Shown one piece after another: positions 44,646 through 51,887 of a stretch of 64,000 bases of DNA; the first letter of the stretch is position 1, and each line of letters begins with the position of its first letter. A program made the position numbers and the translations under genes. The notes under the pieces were generated by a model. The model saw only the letters and a list, made by a program, of their open reading frames with translations, was not told the DNA's origin and did no database searches. The stretch is from Bacillus sp. UNC438CL73TsuS30 (lineage in GTDB: Bacteria; Bacillota; Bacilli; Bacillales; Cytobacillaceae). The DNA lies in NCBI RefSeq assembly GCF_000482325.1, contig NZ_KI535296.1, positions 20,811-84,810 on the forward strand, given 5' to 3'.

Positions 44646-45122
44646 ATGACTCTAGAAAAATTACCGATACAGAATTCAAGGGCGATTCAGACGCGGTTAG
44701 TTTTTCCGCCGGATACAAATCATTTAGATACGATTTTTGGCGGGAAGGTGCTTGCGTATATTGATGAGATTGCGGCAATCGCAGCGATGAAGCATGCGAA
44801 TTGTGCGGTTGTGACAGCCTCGATTGACTCGGTGGATTTTCTTTCTTCTGCCAAGGTAGGGGATGCATTGACATTAGAGGCGTTTGTTACGTTTACTGGG
44901 AGAAGCTCAATGGAGGTGTACGTAAAGGTAACGGCGCATAACCTGATTACAAATAAAAAGACCTTAACAACCGAATCTTTTCTGACGATGGTGGCCGTCA
45001 ATCAAGAGGGAAAACCGATTCCTGTTCCTGGCGTATACCCAGAAAGCGAAGAAGAAAAACAACTATTCGACACTGCCTTAGCTCGGAAAGAAAACCGAAA
45101 ATTAAGAGCGGCGATCCGGTAG
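44646..45122 (+). CDS. Acyl-CoA thioesterase, hotdog fold (YkhA-like)
   Basis: A 158-residue single hotdog-domain acyl-CoA thioesterase. The strand-helix pattern PPDTNHLDTIFGGKVLAYID (residues ~22-41) contains the conserved Asn/Asp and the GG-x-(V/L) of the hotdog helix, and VTASIDSVDFLSSAKVGD follows. It resembles the Bacillus YkhA/BACH type that hydrolyses medium- and long-chain acyl-CoA esters. ATG 44646 has GAGGGGGTGGGG upstream. It is flanked by two palindromic elements and convergent with gpmA. Confidence 0.87.
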   Translation: MTLEKLPIQNSRAIQTRLVFPPDTNHLDTIFGGKVLAYIDEIAAIAAMKHANCAVVTASIDSVDFLSSAKVGDALTLEAFVTFTGRSSMEVYVKVTAHNLITNKKTLTTESFLTMVAVNQEGKPIPVPGVYPESEEEKQLFDTALARKENRKLRAAIR

Positions 45123-45150
45123 TGGAAAGTCCTTGAGGTGATGGTGTGTG

Positions 45151-45197
45151 TTCGACAAAAAACGGGTGGTGCCTGTCACCACCCGTTTTTTGTCGAA
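45151..45197. repeat. Palindromic element, family 1, copy 14
   Basis: Perfect palindrome of the AAAAAAC/GTTTTTT variant, the same compensated variant as at 8097. Loop CCTGT. It separates two convergent genes. Confidence 0.93.
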
Positions 45198-45210
45198 TCC
45201 AATCACCCAA

Positions 45211-45978
45211 TCATCCAATCCATTCGCAGTTTTCCGGGTCGTTCAGGTCGATGTGATGTGGAATGCTTTCTTCGTCTGCTTCGCCTTCGTTGCACAGGTA
45301 GTAGTGCCGGATGGGTTTTAGGTAGTCGTCTAGTTCGTAGACGAGCGGCGTGCTGTTGGGGATGTTTAGACTTGTGACTTCTTCGTCGGGAATTTGGTCT
45401 AGATATTTCACCAGTGCCCTTAGTGTGTTCCCATGAGCAGAGATGATGACGCGTTTGTTCTGCTGTAAATCAGGAACAATCCTTTCCTTCCAATAGGCTA
45501 CAGCACGCTTTTCTGTATCTAGGAGACTTTCGGCAAAAGGTAGTTCTTCTGCCCTTAGCCCTGCATATTTCGGATCAGCCAGATAACATGCGTGATCCTC
45601 CCTGGAAAGGGCCGGTGGTCGAACACTGGCAGAGCGCCGCCACTCATTTACTTGTTCTTCCCCAAAACGGGCGATAACCTCGTCCTTGTTCAACCCCTGC
45701 AGCTCGCCGTAATGCCGCTCATTCAGCTCCCACGATTTTTGCACCGGAATCCACACTAAATCCATTTCATGAAGGAGAATCCAACAGGTCCGAATCGCCC
45801 GCTTAAGAACGGAGGTATAGGCAACATCAAAGTTGAAACCATGCTTTTTCAAAATCGCACCGGCTTCCCGTGCCCCATTATACCCTTCATCGGTGAGGTC
45901 GACGTCAAGCCAGCCGGTAAAGCGATTCTCTAGATTATATAAACTTTGACCGTGCCGGATAAAAACAACTTTTTTCAC
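45211..45978 (-). CDS. gpmA: 2,3-bisphosphoglycerate-dependent phosphoglycerate mutase
   Basis: A 255-residue phosphoglycerate mutase interconverting 3- and 2-phosphoglycerate. The phosphohistidine motif [19 protein letters not shown] is near the N-terminus, followed by [20 protein letters not shown] (~58), [16 protein letters not shown] (~85) and the second histidine in [17 protein letters not shown] (~180). The frame begins at GTG 45990, but AGGTGG overlaps that position and lies eight bases before the GTG at 45978, so the latter is the likely start. Bacillaceae normally use the cofactor-independent Pgm (GpmI); this is an additional or alternative enzyme. Confidence 0.92.
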   Translation of the reverse strand: MKKVVFIRHGQSLYNLENRFTGWLDVDLTDEGYNGAREAGAILKKHGFNFDVAYTSVLKRAIRTCWILLHEMDLVWIPVQKSWELNERHYGELQGLNKDEVIARFGEEQVNEWRRSASVRPPALSREDHACYLADPKYAGLRAEELPFAESLLDTEKRAVAYWKERIVPDLQQNKRVIISAHGNTLRALVKYLDQIPDEEVTSLNIPNSTPLVYELDDYLKPIRHYYLCNEGEADEESIPHHIDLNDPENCEWIG

Positions 45979-46100
45979 TGTTTTAACCACCTGAATTTTG
46001 TTTTTTATTTAGTATGCATCCCTCGGAGTGAATTATAGATGGAGAGGTTTAACCAGATATAAGCGCATTACTTGTTCCGTTACAAAAACAATGTTCCTTT

Positions 46101-46137
46101 TTAAAAAAAGAAGCATCCACGCGAAGTGTCTGCTTCT
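46101..46137 (-). terminator. Terminator of frlB
   Basis: On the minus strand AGAAGCA-GACAC and GTG-GA-TGCTTCT pair, followed by TTTTTTT, seven bases after the frlB stop. Confidence 0.85.
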
Positions 46138-46143
46138 AAAAAA

Positions 46144-47157
46144 TTAAAATGGAACTTTCTTATAGTATCTTCTTGTAGTCAGTGGATGTTCGCGGTATTT
46201 TTCCAGGTAGCAGCTGACGCGCTCGAGCAGGGTTGCAAATACGATCGGCGATATATAGCTTCGTAATTCAGCTGAAATGCCTACTAACTCATAGTCTTTC
46301 GTGTCAAAAACAGTTACTTCCTTCGAATAGTGCTCGGCGAAACGTTCGACTCTTTCTACGAGTGAACGTGTTTTGTCTTCCCCTTTGAAAAGAAGGATAC
46401 TGGTGTCTTCTTCGACTAGTTCTAATGTGCCATGGAAGAAATGGGAGGCATGGACAGGGCGCGTTTTGATCCATTGCATTTCTTCTAAGATGCACATTCC
46501 ATAATAATGCGTTTGGGCCCAATCGATGCCGGCACCGGAAAGAATGTGGTAAGGTGTGTTTTGGTGTTTGTGGGCGAACGCTTTCGCACGTTCTTCGGTT
46601 GCTTCCTTTACTTTTAGTAATACCCCTGGTATGTTCTTCATTTCTTCGACGAATTGGTGGTATTGTGGAAACTCGCCTAGTTTATACAGGATGCGGAATG
46701 CTAGCAGGTAGGATTGAATGTAAAAGGATTCGCAAGATGTATCATCCTCTGCAAAGTTGACGAAGGTGTAGTCTGTCATTTGTGCCAGTGGTGTGTCTGC
46801 ATGACCGACCAGGCTGATGGTGGTGGCGCCTTTTTCTTTAGCGTATTTCGCGGCTTCCACGGTTTCTTTCGTGGTTCCGGAAAGGGAAGGGAGGATGACT
46901 AGTGATTTTCGGCCAAAGTGTTTATGGTCAATGAGCATTAACTCTGAGGAGATTTCTGTGAAGACAGGCAAGGTAGAGTGTGTTTTTATGATGAATTCTG
47001 CCGGCTCCATTAGGATGGCTGCACCGCCTGTTCCTACGAAAAATACGTTTTCAATGCCTTCTTCTAACACTGTATCAATCGCTTGCTCGAATTCATTTTT
47101 TAAATTTAACGCCCCATTTTGGATATTCAAAAATCGTTCTACATCGAAATTATACAT
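46144..47157 (-). CDS. frlB: SIS-domain fructosamine/fructoselysine 6-phosphate deglycase
   Basis: A 337-residue protein with two SIS domains, FVGTGGAAILMEPAEF at ~39 and ILSGAGIDWAQTHYYG at ~205, and the sugar-phosphate motif LPSLSGTTKETVEAA (~88). The C-terminal HPLTTRRYYKKV is characteristic of FrlB, which releases glucose 6-phosphate and the amino acid from a fructoselysine or fructosamine 6-phosphate. A GntR-type gene lies just upstream in the same direction. The other frl genes (kinase, transporter) are absent, so either the gene works with distant partners or it acts on a related sugar amine. Length and motifs are normal. Confidence 0.78.
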   Translation of the reverse strand: MYNFDVERFLNIQNGALNLKNEFEQAIDTVLEEGIENVFFVGTGGAAILMEPAEFIIKTHSTLPVFTEISSELMLIDHKHFGRKSLVILPSLSGTTKETVEAAKYAKEKGATTISLVGHADTPLAQMTDYTFVNFAEDDTSCESFYIQSYLLAFRILYKLGEFPQYHQFVEEMKNIPGVLLKVKEATEERAKAFAHKHQNTPYHILSGAGIDWAQTHYYGMCILEEMQWIKTRPVHASHFFHGTLELVEEDTSILLFKGEDKTRSLVERVERFAEHYSKEVTVFDTKDYELVGISAELRSYISPIVFATLLERVSCYLEKYREHPLTTRRYYKKVPF

Positions 47158-47187
47158 CTTCTACCCCTCCGCCTTATATTTTATATT

Positions 47188-47210
47188 ACCTTTGGTATGT
47201 TACCTCTGGT
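47188..47210. promoter_or_regulatory. GntR-type operator pair (ACC-N3-GGT) upstream of frlB
   Basis: ACCTTTGGT (47188-47196) and ACCTCTGGT (47202-47210) recur 14 bp apart in front of frlB. A third copy, ACCTTTGGT, is at 48074-48082, in front of the GntR gene. The symmetric ACC-N3-GGT form and its presence at both promoters suggest autoregulation plus control of frlB. Confidence 0.65.
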
Positions 47211-47281
47211 TATAATTTAACATAAGGATCAGCTGGTAATCAATCACATTTTTTGAAAAATCAAAAATTTAATTCTGCACG

Positions 47282-47313
47282 AAAAAAGACAGCCGTAATA
47301 GCACCGACTGCCT
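47282..47313 (-). terminator. Terminator of the GntR regulator gene
   Basis: On the minus strand AGGCAGTCG pairs with CGGCTGTCT followed by TTTTTT, immediately after the stop codon at 47317. It separates the regulator transcript from frlB. Confidence 0.8.
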
Positions 47314-47316
47314 GGT

Positions 47317-48039
47317 TTACATCTCGAATGGACGGTATACTTCGCTTTCGAAACGGGCCTTATAGGCGGGATACCTTGATTGGACGAATTCAAAAGGCAA
47401 TCCGTCTTCAGTAAAACCAAGGCTTTGAAAAAGAACCATTGGGCTGTCCATGTCAATGTTCAGATAAGTAGATTCCCTTGTTGGTGCCTTTTTTACTTCA
47501 ATCGACCGTTTGGCCTTATGAATGGAAATGTTGTGCAGGTTTAGAAATTTGTATAGGGAACGTTCGGAAAAATCAGTGCGGATGAGGTCGGGACATATGT
47601 GCAATGGGATATAACTGCTGACGAGGCAGATGGGTTCATTGTCGACGAACCTTAGGCGCTCAAGTAAAAATACTTCTGAGTCTTCCGGGATTTCAAGAAT
47701 TTTTGCAACGTCCACGGGTGCTGTTGTCACGATTTGTTGAAGTACCATCGATGAGGGTGTTTTGTTCTGCTGGCTTGCATCTTCGTGGAAGCCAATAAAT
47801 GACTGCAGTTCATGGTCGGTGTATTTTTTATCCGCAATAAATGTTCCTTTACCGGCAAGTCGATATACCTCACCATCCTGCTCAAGTTCCTCTAGTGCTC
47901 TCCTTACCGTTGGTCTGCTTACACCAAACAGGTCACATAACTCCCTCTCCGAAGGAATCGGCGTGAGAGGTGACTGGTCCTTGAATTGCTTGAGGATTTT
48001 TTCCTTTAACTGTCGATAAAGCGGAATACTCTTATGCAT
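47317..48039 (-). CDS. frlR: GntR/HutC family transcriptional regulator
   Basis: A 240-residue GntR-type protein: winged helix at ~1-75 (IPLYRQLKEKIL, PSERELCDLFGVSRPTVRRALEELEQDG) and a UTRA effector domain at ~95-235 (VFLLERLRFVDNEPICLVSSYIP, PMVLFQSLGFTEDGLPFEFVQSRY). Sugar-amine phosphate effectors are usual for this class. It lies upstream of the frlB-like gene with repeated ACC-N3-GGT sites in front of both, so it is the probable FrlR-type regulator. Start ATG 48039 follows AAGGATC. Confidence 0.82.
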   Translation of the reverse strand: MHKSIPLYRQLKEKILKQFKDQSPLTPIPSERELCDLFGVSRPTVRRALEELEQDGEVYRLAGKGTFIADKKYTDHELQSFIGFHEDASQQNKTPSSMVLQQIVTTAPVDVAKILEIPEDSEVFLLERLRFVDNEPICLVSSYIPLHICPDLIRTDFSERSLYKFLNLHNISIHKAKRSIEVKKAPTRESTYLNIDMDSPMVLFQSLGFTEDGLPFEFVQSRYPAYKARFESEVYRPFEM

Positions 48040-48073
48040 TAAAAATCAGATCCTTATCCTTGAATGGTAAATA

Positions 48074-48082
48074 ACCTTTGGT
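48074..48082. promoter_or_regulatory. ACC-N3-GGT operator in front of the GntR gene
   Basis: ACCTTTGGT, identical to the site at 47188-47196, lies 35 bp upstream of the regulator start. It supports autoregulation. Confidence 0.6.
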
Positions 48083-48134
48083 CATATTAATGAGTTTATC
48101 TTACCTGATTTGCTGGAAGGAGACAATCAAATTT

Positions 48135-48171
48135 TTCGACAGGTGCCTGTCACCGCCCGAATTTTGTCGAA
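48135..48171. repeat. Palindromic element, family 1, copy 15 (left arm deleted)
   Basis: TTCGAC is followed directly by AGGTGCCTGTCACCGCCCG and the complete right arm; the inner AAAATTCGGG part of the left arm is missing, leaving an unpaired derivative. Confidence 0.85.
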
Positions 48172-48270
48172 TGAATAGACCTTTGTTTTCTTAGCAAGGA
48201 ATTCATAATTGGTGTCGATTTTTGGATGTAGAATCATGTATAATGATGTGAGAGAAGGGGGTGATTGAGA

Positions 48271-48549
48271 ATGAATGAGAAAAGGCTGGATAAGTTTGAA
48301 GAGATGTTGACAAGCATCCTGACAATGGTTGGCGGATTAGAAGAAAAGTTGCAAGTTATACGCCAAGATCAAGTTGATCTTCGTGAAAATCAGACATCTA
48401 TGATTGAAAAGTTAGGCGCTCTGGATCAAAAAGTTACCGAAATGAACAATAGAATAAAAGATATCCAAGCTGATCAAGACCATATATGGGAAAAGGCAGC
48501 TAGAAATGAAAGAGAACTAGCAAAACTCAAATTACGTCTTCAACTCTAA
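48271..48549 (+). CDS. Small coiled-coil protein, unknown function
   Basis: A 92-residue acidic protein, nearly all heptad-like helix (EEMLTSILTMVGGLEEKLQV, MIEKLGALDQKVTEMNNRI, KAARNERELAKLKLRL). There is no membrane segment or enzymatic motif. Start ATG 48271 is preceded by AGAAGGGGGTGATTGAGA. The following hairpin at 48612-48648 ends the transcript. Similar small coiled-coil proteins of unknown role are common in Bacillus. Confidence 0.7.
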   Translation: MNEKRLDKFEEMLTSILTMVGGLEEKLQVIRQDQVDLRENQTSMIEKLGALDQKVTEMNNRIKDIQADQDHIWEKAARNERELAKLKLRLQL

Positions 48550-48611
48550 AATCTCCCTTGAATTCTACATTTATCACTCTTTTTATGTATTTTCCAATAA
48601 CTGTATACAAG

Positions 48612-48648
48612 CGTCAACCCTCAGACTAAGGAAGGGTTGACGTTTTTT
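48612..48648 (+). terminator. Terminator after the coiled-coil gene
   Basis: CGTCAACCCT pairs with AGGGTTGACG, followed by TTTTTT. Confidence 0.9.
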
Positions 48649-48887
48649 GATGCGCTTTTAATTAAGTAAAAACTCCTATTGTGAAAAAGTTTTTTGATCA
48701 GCCCCTTAGGATGCTATCAGATTAGCAACGTACGTCGAAAATCGCAAAATTCCCTGGGAAATCCTGTCGAAGAATATAAAATTTCCGCATAACTATCAGT
48801 GTTCATTTTTCGCCCCTCCTGGGAGCTAATGGTTCAATATAAAAAATATTTTTAAACGGATGGATCGTCCAAAGGGAGTGGCCAGGC

Positions 48888-49070
48888 TATTCTCAAAGTT
48901 CGCGATGTAATGATTCACACCGAAAAAAAGATACGTTGAAAAAGATGGACAGGAAATTAGGTTAACAACAAAGGAGTATGAGTTGTTGGTTTTTCTTGCC
49001 CTCAATAAAGGCAAGCCCTATACGGAAAGCCAAAAGGAGCGGTGTTTCGGGTTGAAATTCCACTTCTGCT
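48888..49070 (+). pseudogene. OmpR-type response regulator remnant
   Basis: One frame gives LKVRDVMIHTEKK and, after a frameshift at a run of seven A, a second frame gives YVEKDGQEIRLTTKEYELLV and FLALNKGKPYTES, the N-terminal strands and first helix of an OmpR-type winged-helix domain. No receiver domain is found upstream and no recognition helix downstream. The 735-bp gap 48550-49284 is otherwise empty apart from a terminator and a family-2 repeat, consistent with decay of a two-component gene. Confidence 0.7.
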
Positions 49071-49141
49071 ACTTTCCGAAAAAGGGTCTGAACCAGAGGT
49101 TTAGATCCTTTTCCTTTTTATAAACCTAACCTTGTTTGTCT

Positions 49142-49198
49142 AGTGTCCACCCCACAAGGACAAAATTGATGAAAAGTCCACGAACGGTGCCTGTCACC
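49142..49198 (-). repeat. Family-2 repeat, copy A (inverted)
   Basis: Read on the minus strand this begins GGTGACAGGCACCGTTCGTGG and ends GTGGGGTGGACACT. It is an inverted relative of the copies at 50235 and 57046. The GGTGCCTGTCACC core is shared with family 1. Confidence 0.8.
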
Positions 49199-49284
49199 TT
49201 TTTGAATAATGGGTTGAAATTCGAGGGAAAATACGGATTGGGACGGAATATTACCTTTAATTATTGCTAGGATGTTGTTGGCCA

Positions 49285-50202
49285 ATGAATCGCTTATTTA
49301 TTAGATGCACTACTATTATTTTATTTTCTGGACTAATTATGTTTTCAGGAAGTTCTGGAAGCTCCGCTGCATTCGACCTAATCGACCAAGAAGAAAGTAA
49401 AGGGCTGCTTCAGATGGAATTACCCAAAAATATAAATGAGTGGTTCCCCTTTATTCCTTTCAAAGTCACTCCCTATGCATGGGTACAGAAAACCAAAATT
49501 ATCGCTCACGGAATGGGCGGAATTGAAAGGAAAAGAGTGACAAATAGTTTAAAAGCCTTTCAATCCAATTATAAAATTGGTATCCGAGTTTTTGAGGTGG
49601 ACCTTGTTTTTACGACTGACGGTCATTTAGTCGCAAGGCATGACTGGCACGCGTATATGTATCCGTTTTTAGGCCAGGAGAACAAAGGAGATCAACTTTC
49701 ACTTCAAGAGTTTAAAAGCTTAAAAATCCATGACGGGTGGGAGCCGCTGTCCGTATACGACCTCATCACTTTAATGAAAAGGTACCCGGATGTTTATTTT
49801 GTCACGGATACAAAATTAGATAATACACGTGTTATTAGTGAGGTTGTGGCTCAATTTTCAAAGGAGAATCGGGCACTGCTACAGAGAGTAATTCCCCAAG
49901 TGTACGGGCCAAAAGATTATCAAAAAATAAAGGAGATTTATCCTTTTGAAAATATGATTTTAACAACGTATAGATTAGACATGAGCCAGGAAAATATCCT
50001 TGGCTTTCTGCAAAATAGCGATATTAAGGTAGTAACATTGTCACAGAAACAAGCTAGTTTGCCATTTATTGCGAGGTTAAAGAGACAGGGGATTTCGGTG
50101 TATGTCCATACAGTCAATAATAAAGTGGAGGCAAAAACACTATTAAATCAGGGTGTTACGGGAATCTATACAGACTATTTAAGGATGGATGATTTGAACT
50201 AA
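49285..50202 (+). CDS. Exported glycerophosphodiester phosphodiesterase-like protein
   Basis: A 305-residue protein with a hydrophobic N-terminus (LFIRCTTIILFSGLIMF, a signal peptide or anchor) and a TIM-barrel phosphodiesterase domain: KIIAHGMGGIERKRVTNSL (~71), VFEVDLVFTTDGHLVARHDW (~100), and late VYVHTVNNKVEA with GVTGIYTDYL. The first His is in AHGMGG instead of the AHRG of typical GDPDs, so the Arg is missing; this form is seen in a divergent group. The frame opens at TTG 49264; ATG 49285 is preferred though its AGGA is 12 bases away. Substrate unknown. Confidence 0.78.
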   Translation: MNRLFIRCTTIILFSGLIMFSGSSGSSAAFDLIDQEESKGLLQMELPKNINEWFPFIPFKVTPYAWVQKTKIIAHGMGGIERKRVTNSLKAFQSNYKIGIRVFEVDLVFTTDGHLVARHDWHAYMYPFLGQENKGDQLSLQEFKSLKIHDGWEPLSVYDLITLMKRYPDVYFVTDTKLDNTRVISEVVAQFSKENRALLQRVIPQVYGPKDYQKIKEIYPFENMILTTYRLDMSQENILGFLQNSDIKVVTLSQKQASLPFIARLKRQGISVYVHTVNNKVEAKTLLNQGVTGIYTDYLRMDDLN

Positions 50203-50206
50203 TTCA

Positions 50207-50245
50207 TGTCAGGCACCATGTGAAGAATTCACATGGTGCCTGACA
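50207..50245 (+). repeat. Family-3 hairpin, copy 1
   Basis: TGTCAGGCACCATGTGAA and TTCACATGGTGCCTGACA are perfectly complementary over a GAA loop, just after the phosphodiesterase gene. It overlaps the start of a family-2 repeat. Confidence 0.88.
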
Positions 50246-50290
50246 CCGTTCGTGGACATTTCATCATTTTTGTACACAGTGGGTGGACAG
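50235..50290 (+). repeat. Family-2 repeat, copy B
   Basis: Begins GGTGCCTGACACCGTTCGTGG and ends GTGGGTGGACAG. Same layout as copies A and C, with a few substitutions. Confidence 0.8.
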
Positions 50291-50298
50291 TTGAGGTG

Positions 50299-51780
50299 TC
50301 ATCTTACGAAGGAGGCTTCTCGCGCCTTATAAAGGGATTTTTCCTTATACATTTCTTTGTCTGCGGTTTCAAGAATTTCTTCGACGGTAATCGGAGCCCC
50401 GGGTACATAGTGGTAGAGCCCATGACTGACAGAGATGTGAAATGCCTTTTGTTTTTCTTCATTCAGGAACTCGAAATCACGCTGAATATCACCCCAAATG
50501 TGCTCAACGTCTTCCCTTTTCTTTTTAAAAAAGAGGATGATAAATTCATCTCCGCCAAGACGGAAGAGGACATCGTGATGATCGATATGCCTTTTCAAGG
50601 TTTCGCAGCAAGTTTTAATTAGTTCGTCCCCAGAAGAATGGCCCAGATGATCATTGACCTTTTTCAAATCATTAATATCAATAAAGCTAAGAATAAATTC
50701 TTCGGATTCTGGCCCTCCGGAAACTTGTTTACGGAGCTGCTCAATCCCAATCCTACGATTTTTGACACCAGTAAGCATATCATAGGAGGCATGCCTTTCT
50801 AGCTCTTCTTCCGTTTTCTTGATATCGGTAATATCCGTTGTTCCAATTAACATACAGGTTTGATCTAAGTAATCAACTAGCTCGAAATGGAGCATGGACC
50901 ATTTGCGGATATTTGGAGTGATTTGTTGCTCCGTTACAATGTTTTTAACTATTCCCTGTTCCCTTAATCTTGTAAAAATATCATCCTTTTCTTTAGGGGT
51001 ACGAAACAAGAAGCTTCCGTCGGTATCTTTGTCCTGGAGTTGATAGTATTCAACTGCCTGGTGGTTCATGAGAAGAATTTCATTGTTATCAGGATTTATG
51101 AGAAACAAGGGATTGGGATTTAAATTAAATAAGTGGCGAAAAACTTCCTCATTCCTGCTAAGCTGCCTTTTGTTTAAAAAATCATTTTTACGAAATGTGT
51201 AAAATGCTAGGGCAATCGTAAAAGAAATGACTGCAGCACCTGTGGAATTAATGAGCTTGATTAAAAATGAGACTCGGTCCTGTTCAAGGAGAAAAAGGCC
51301 AATAACAAAGAGTAAATGAATCCCTGTAAAATTTTTTAGTAGAATCTCCGGATGGATTGGGAAAATGACAGCAACCCCAATTAAGATAATGATATAGGCG
51401 TAAAGATTTCCGGTCAGCAATTGGCTATTGAGAGAGGAAACGGCCCCAATCAATAAATAAAAAAAGACATAAAGGTGAATGATAGACCCTTTTGCCTTGA
51501 TGTCGTTCCGAAAATAGCGATAAATCACGATAAAAATAAGCGAAATCATAAGCCCGGAGATATGTACACCTGCTAGCATCTTTTTGTAGGTCGAATAAGC
51601 AAGCCCATTTAATAGGAAGAAATCGACAACGAAAAATGCGGGGTAAGTGAAAATCAACATATATGAAACAAGCTTCAAACGCTCAAACAAAACATCATTG
51701 TTAAAATTGCCAAACTCCCGATCAGAACTGGAGAACATCTTCGATCGATTTAGAAGACTCGTAGTGAAAGAACGTAACAT
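50299..51780 (-). CDS. Membrane diguanylate cyclase with PAS domain
   Basis: A 493-residue protein: about seven N-terminal membrane helices (~35-205), a PAS-like region (~215-325; FRHLFNLNPNPLFLINPDNN, SMLHFELVDYLDQTCMLIGTTDITD) and a C-terminal GGDEF domain with the intact motif RLGGDEF (residues 409-413). It should make cyclic di-GMP from two GTP. The position of the RxxD inhibitory site reads DHHD, so product feedback at the I-site is probably absent. ATG 51780 has AAGGATG upstream. It is the only c-di-GMP enzyme in the window; no EAL domain is present. Confidence 0.88.
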   Translation of the reverse strand: MLRSFTTSLLNRSKMFSSSDREFGNFNNDVLFERLKLVSYMLIFTYPAFFVVDFFLLNGLAYSTYKKMLAGVHISGLMISLIFIVIYRYFRNDIKAKGSIIHLYVFFYLLIGAVSSLNSQLLTGNLYAYIIILIGVAVIFPIHPEILLKNFTGIHLLFVIGLFLLEQDRVSFLIKLINSTGAAVISFTIALAFYTFRKNDFLNKRQLSRNEEVFRHLFNLNPNPLFLINPDNNEILLMNHQAVEYYQLQDKDTDGSFLFRTPKEKDDIFTRLREQGIVKNIVTEQQITPNIRKWSMLHFELVDYLDQTCMLIGTTDITDIKKTEEELERHASYDMLTGVKNRRIGIEQLRKQVSGGPESEEFILSFIDINDLKKVNDHLGHSSGDELIKTCCETLKRHIDHHDVLFRLGGDEFIILFFKKKREDVEHIWGDIQRDFEFLNEEKQKAFHISVSHGLYHYVPGAPITVEEILETADKEMYKEKSLYKAREASFVR

Positions 51781-51836
51781 TTTATCATCCTTTAGCTTTA
51801 TATCCGAAGTAGTTTAGCATAGTCAAGAGGGAGTTG

Positions 51837-51881
51837 TCGACAAAATTCGGGTGGTGACAGGCACCACCCGAATTTTGTCGA
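51837..51881. repeat. Palindromic element, family 1, copy 16
   Basis: Perfect palindrome with loop ACAGG on the plus strand, the same orientation as copies 1 and 2. It begins about 55 bp upstream of the diguanylate cyclase start and ends 6 bases from the aminotransferase stop (51888). Confidence 0.93.
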
Positions 51882-51887
51882 ACACAC

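Noticed and set aside
48650..48890. Further two-component genes around the response regulator remnant
   Set aside because: No receiver or kinase motifs can be read in any frame in this stretch.
486..51881. CRISPR array made of the repeated palindrome
   Set aside because: Copies are kilobases apart with genes between them; there are no short uniform spacers and no cas genes.
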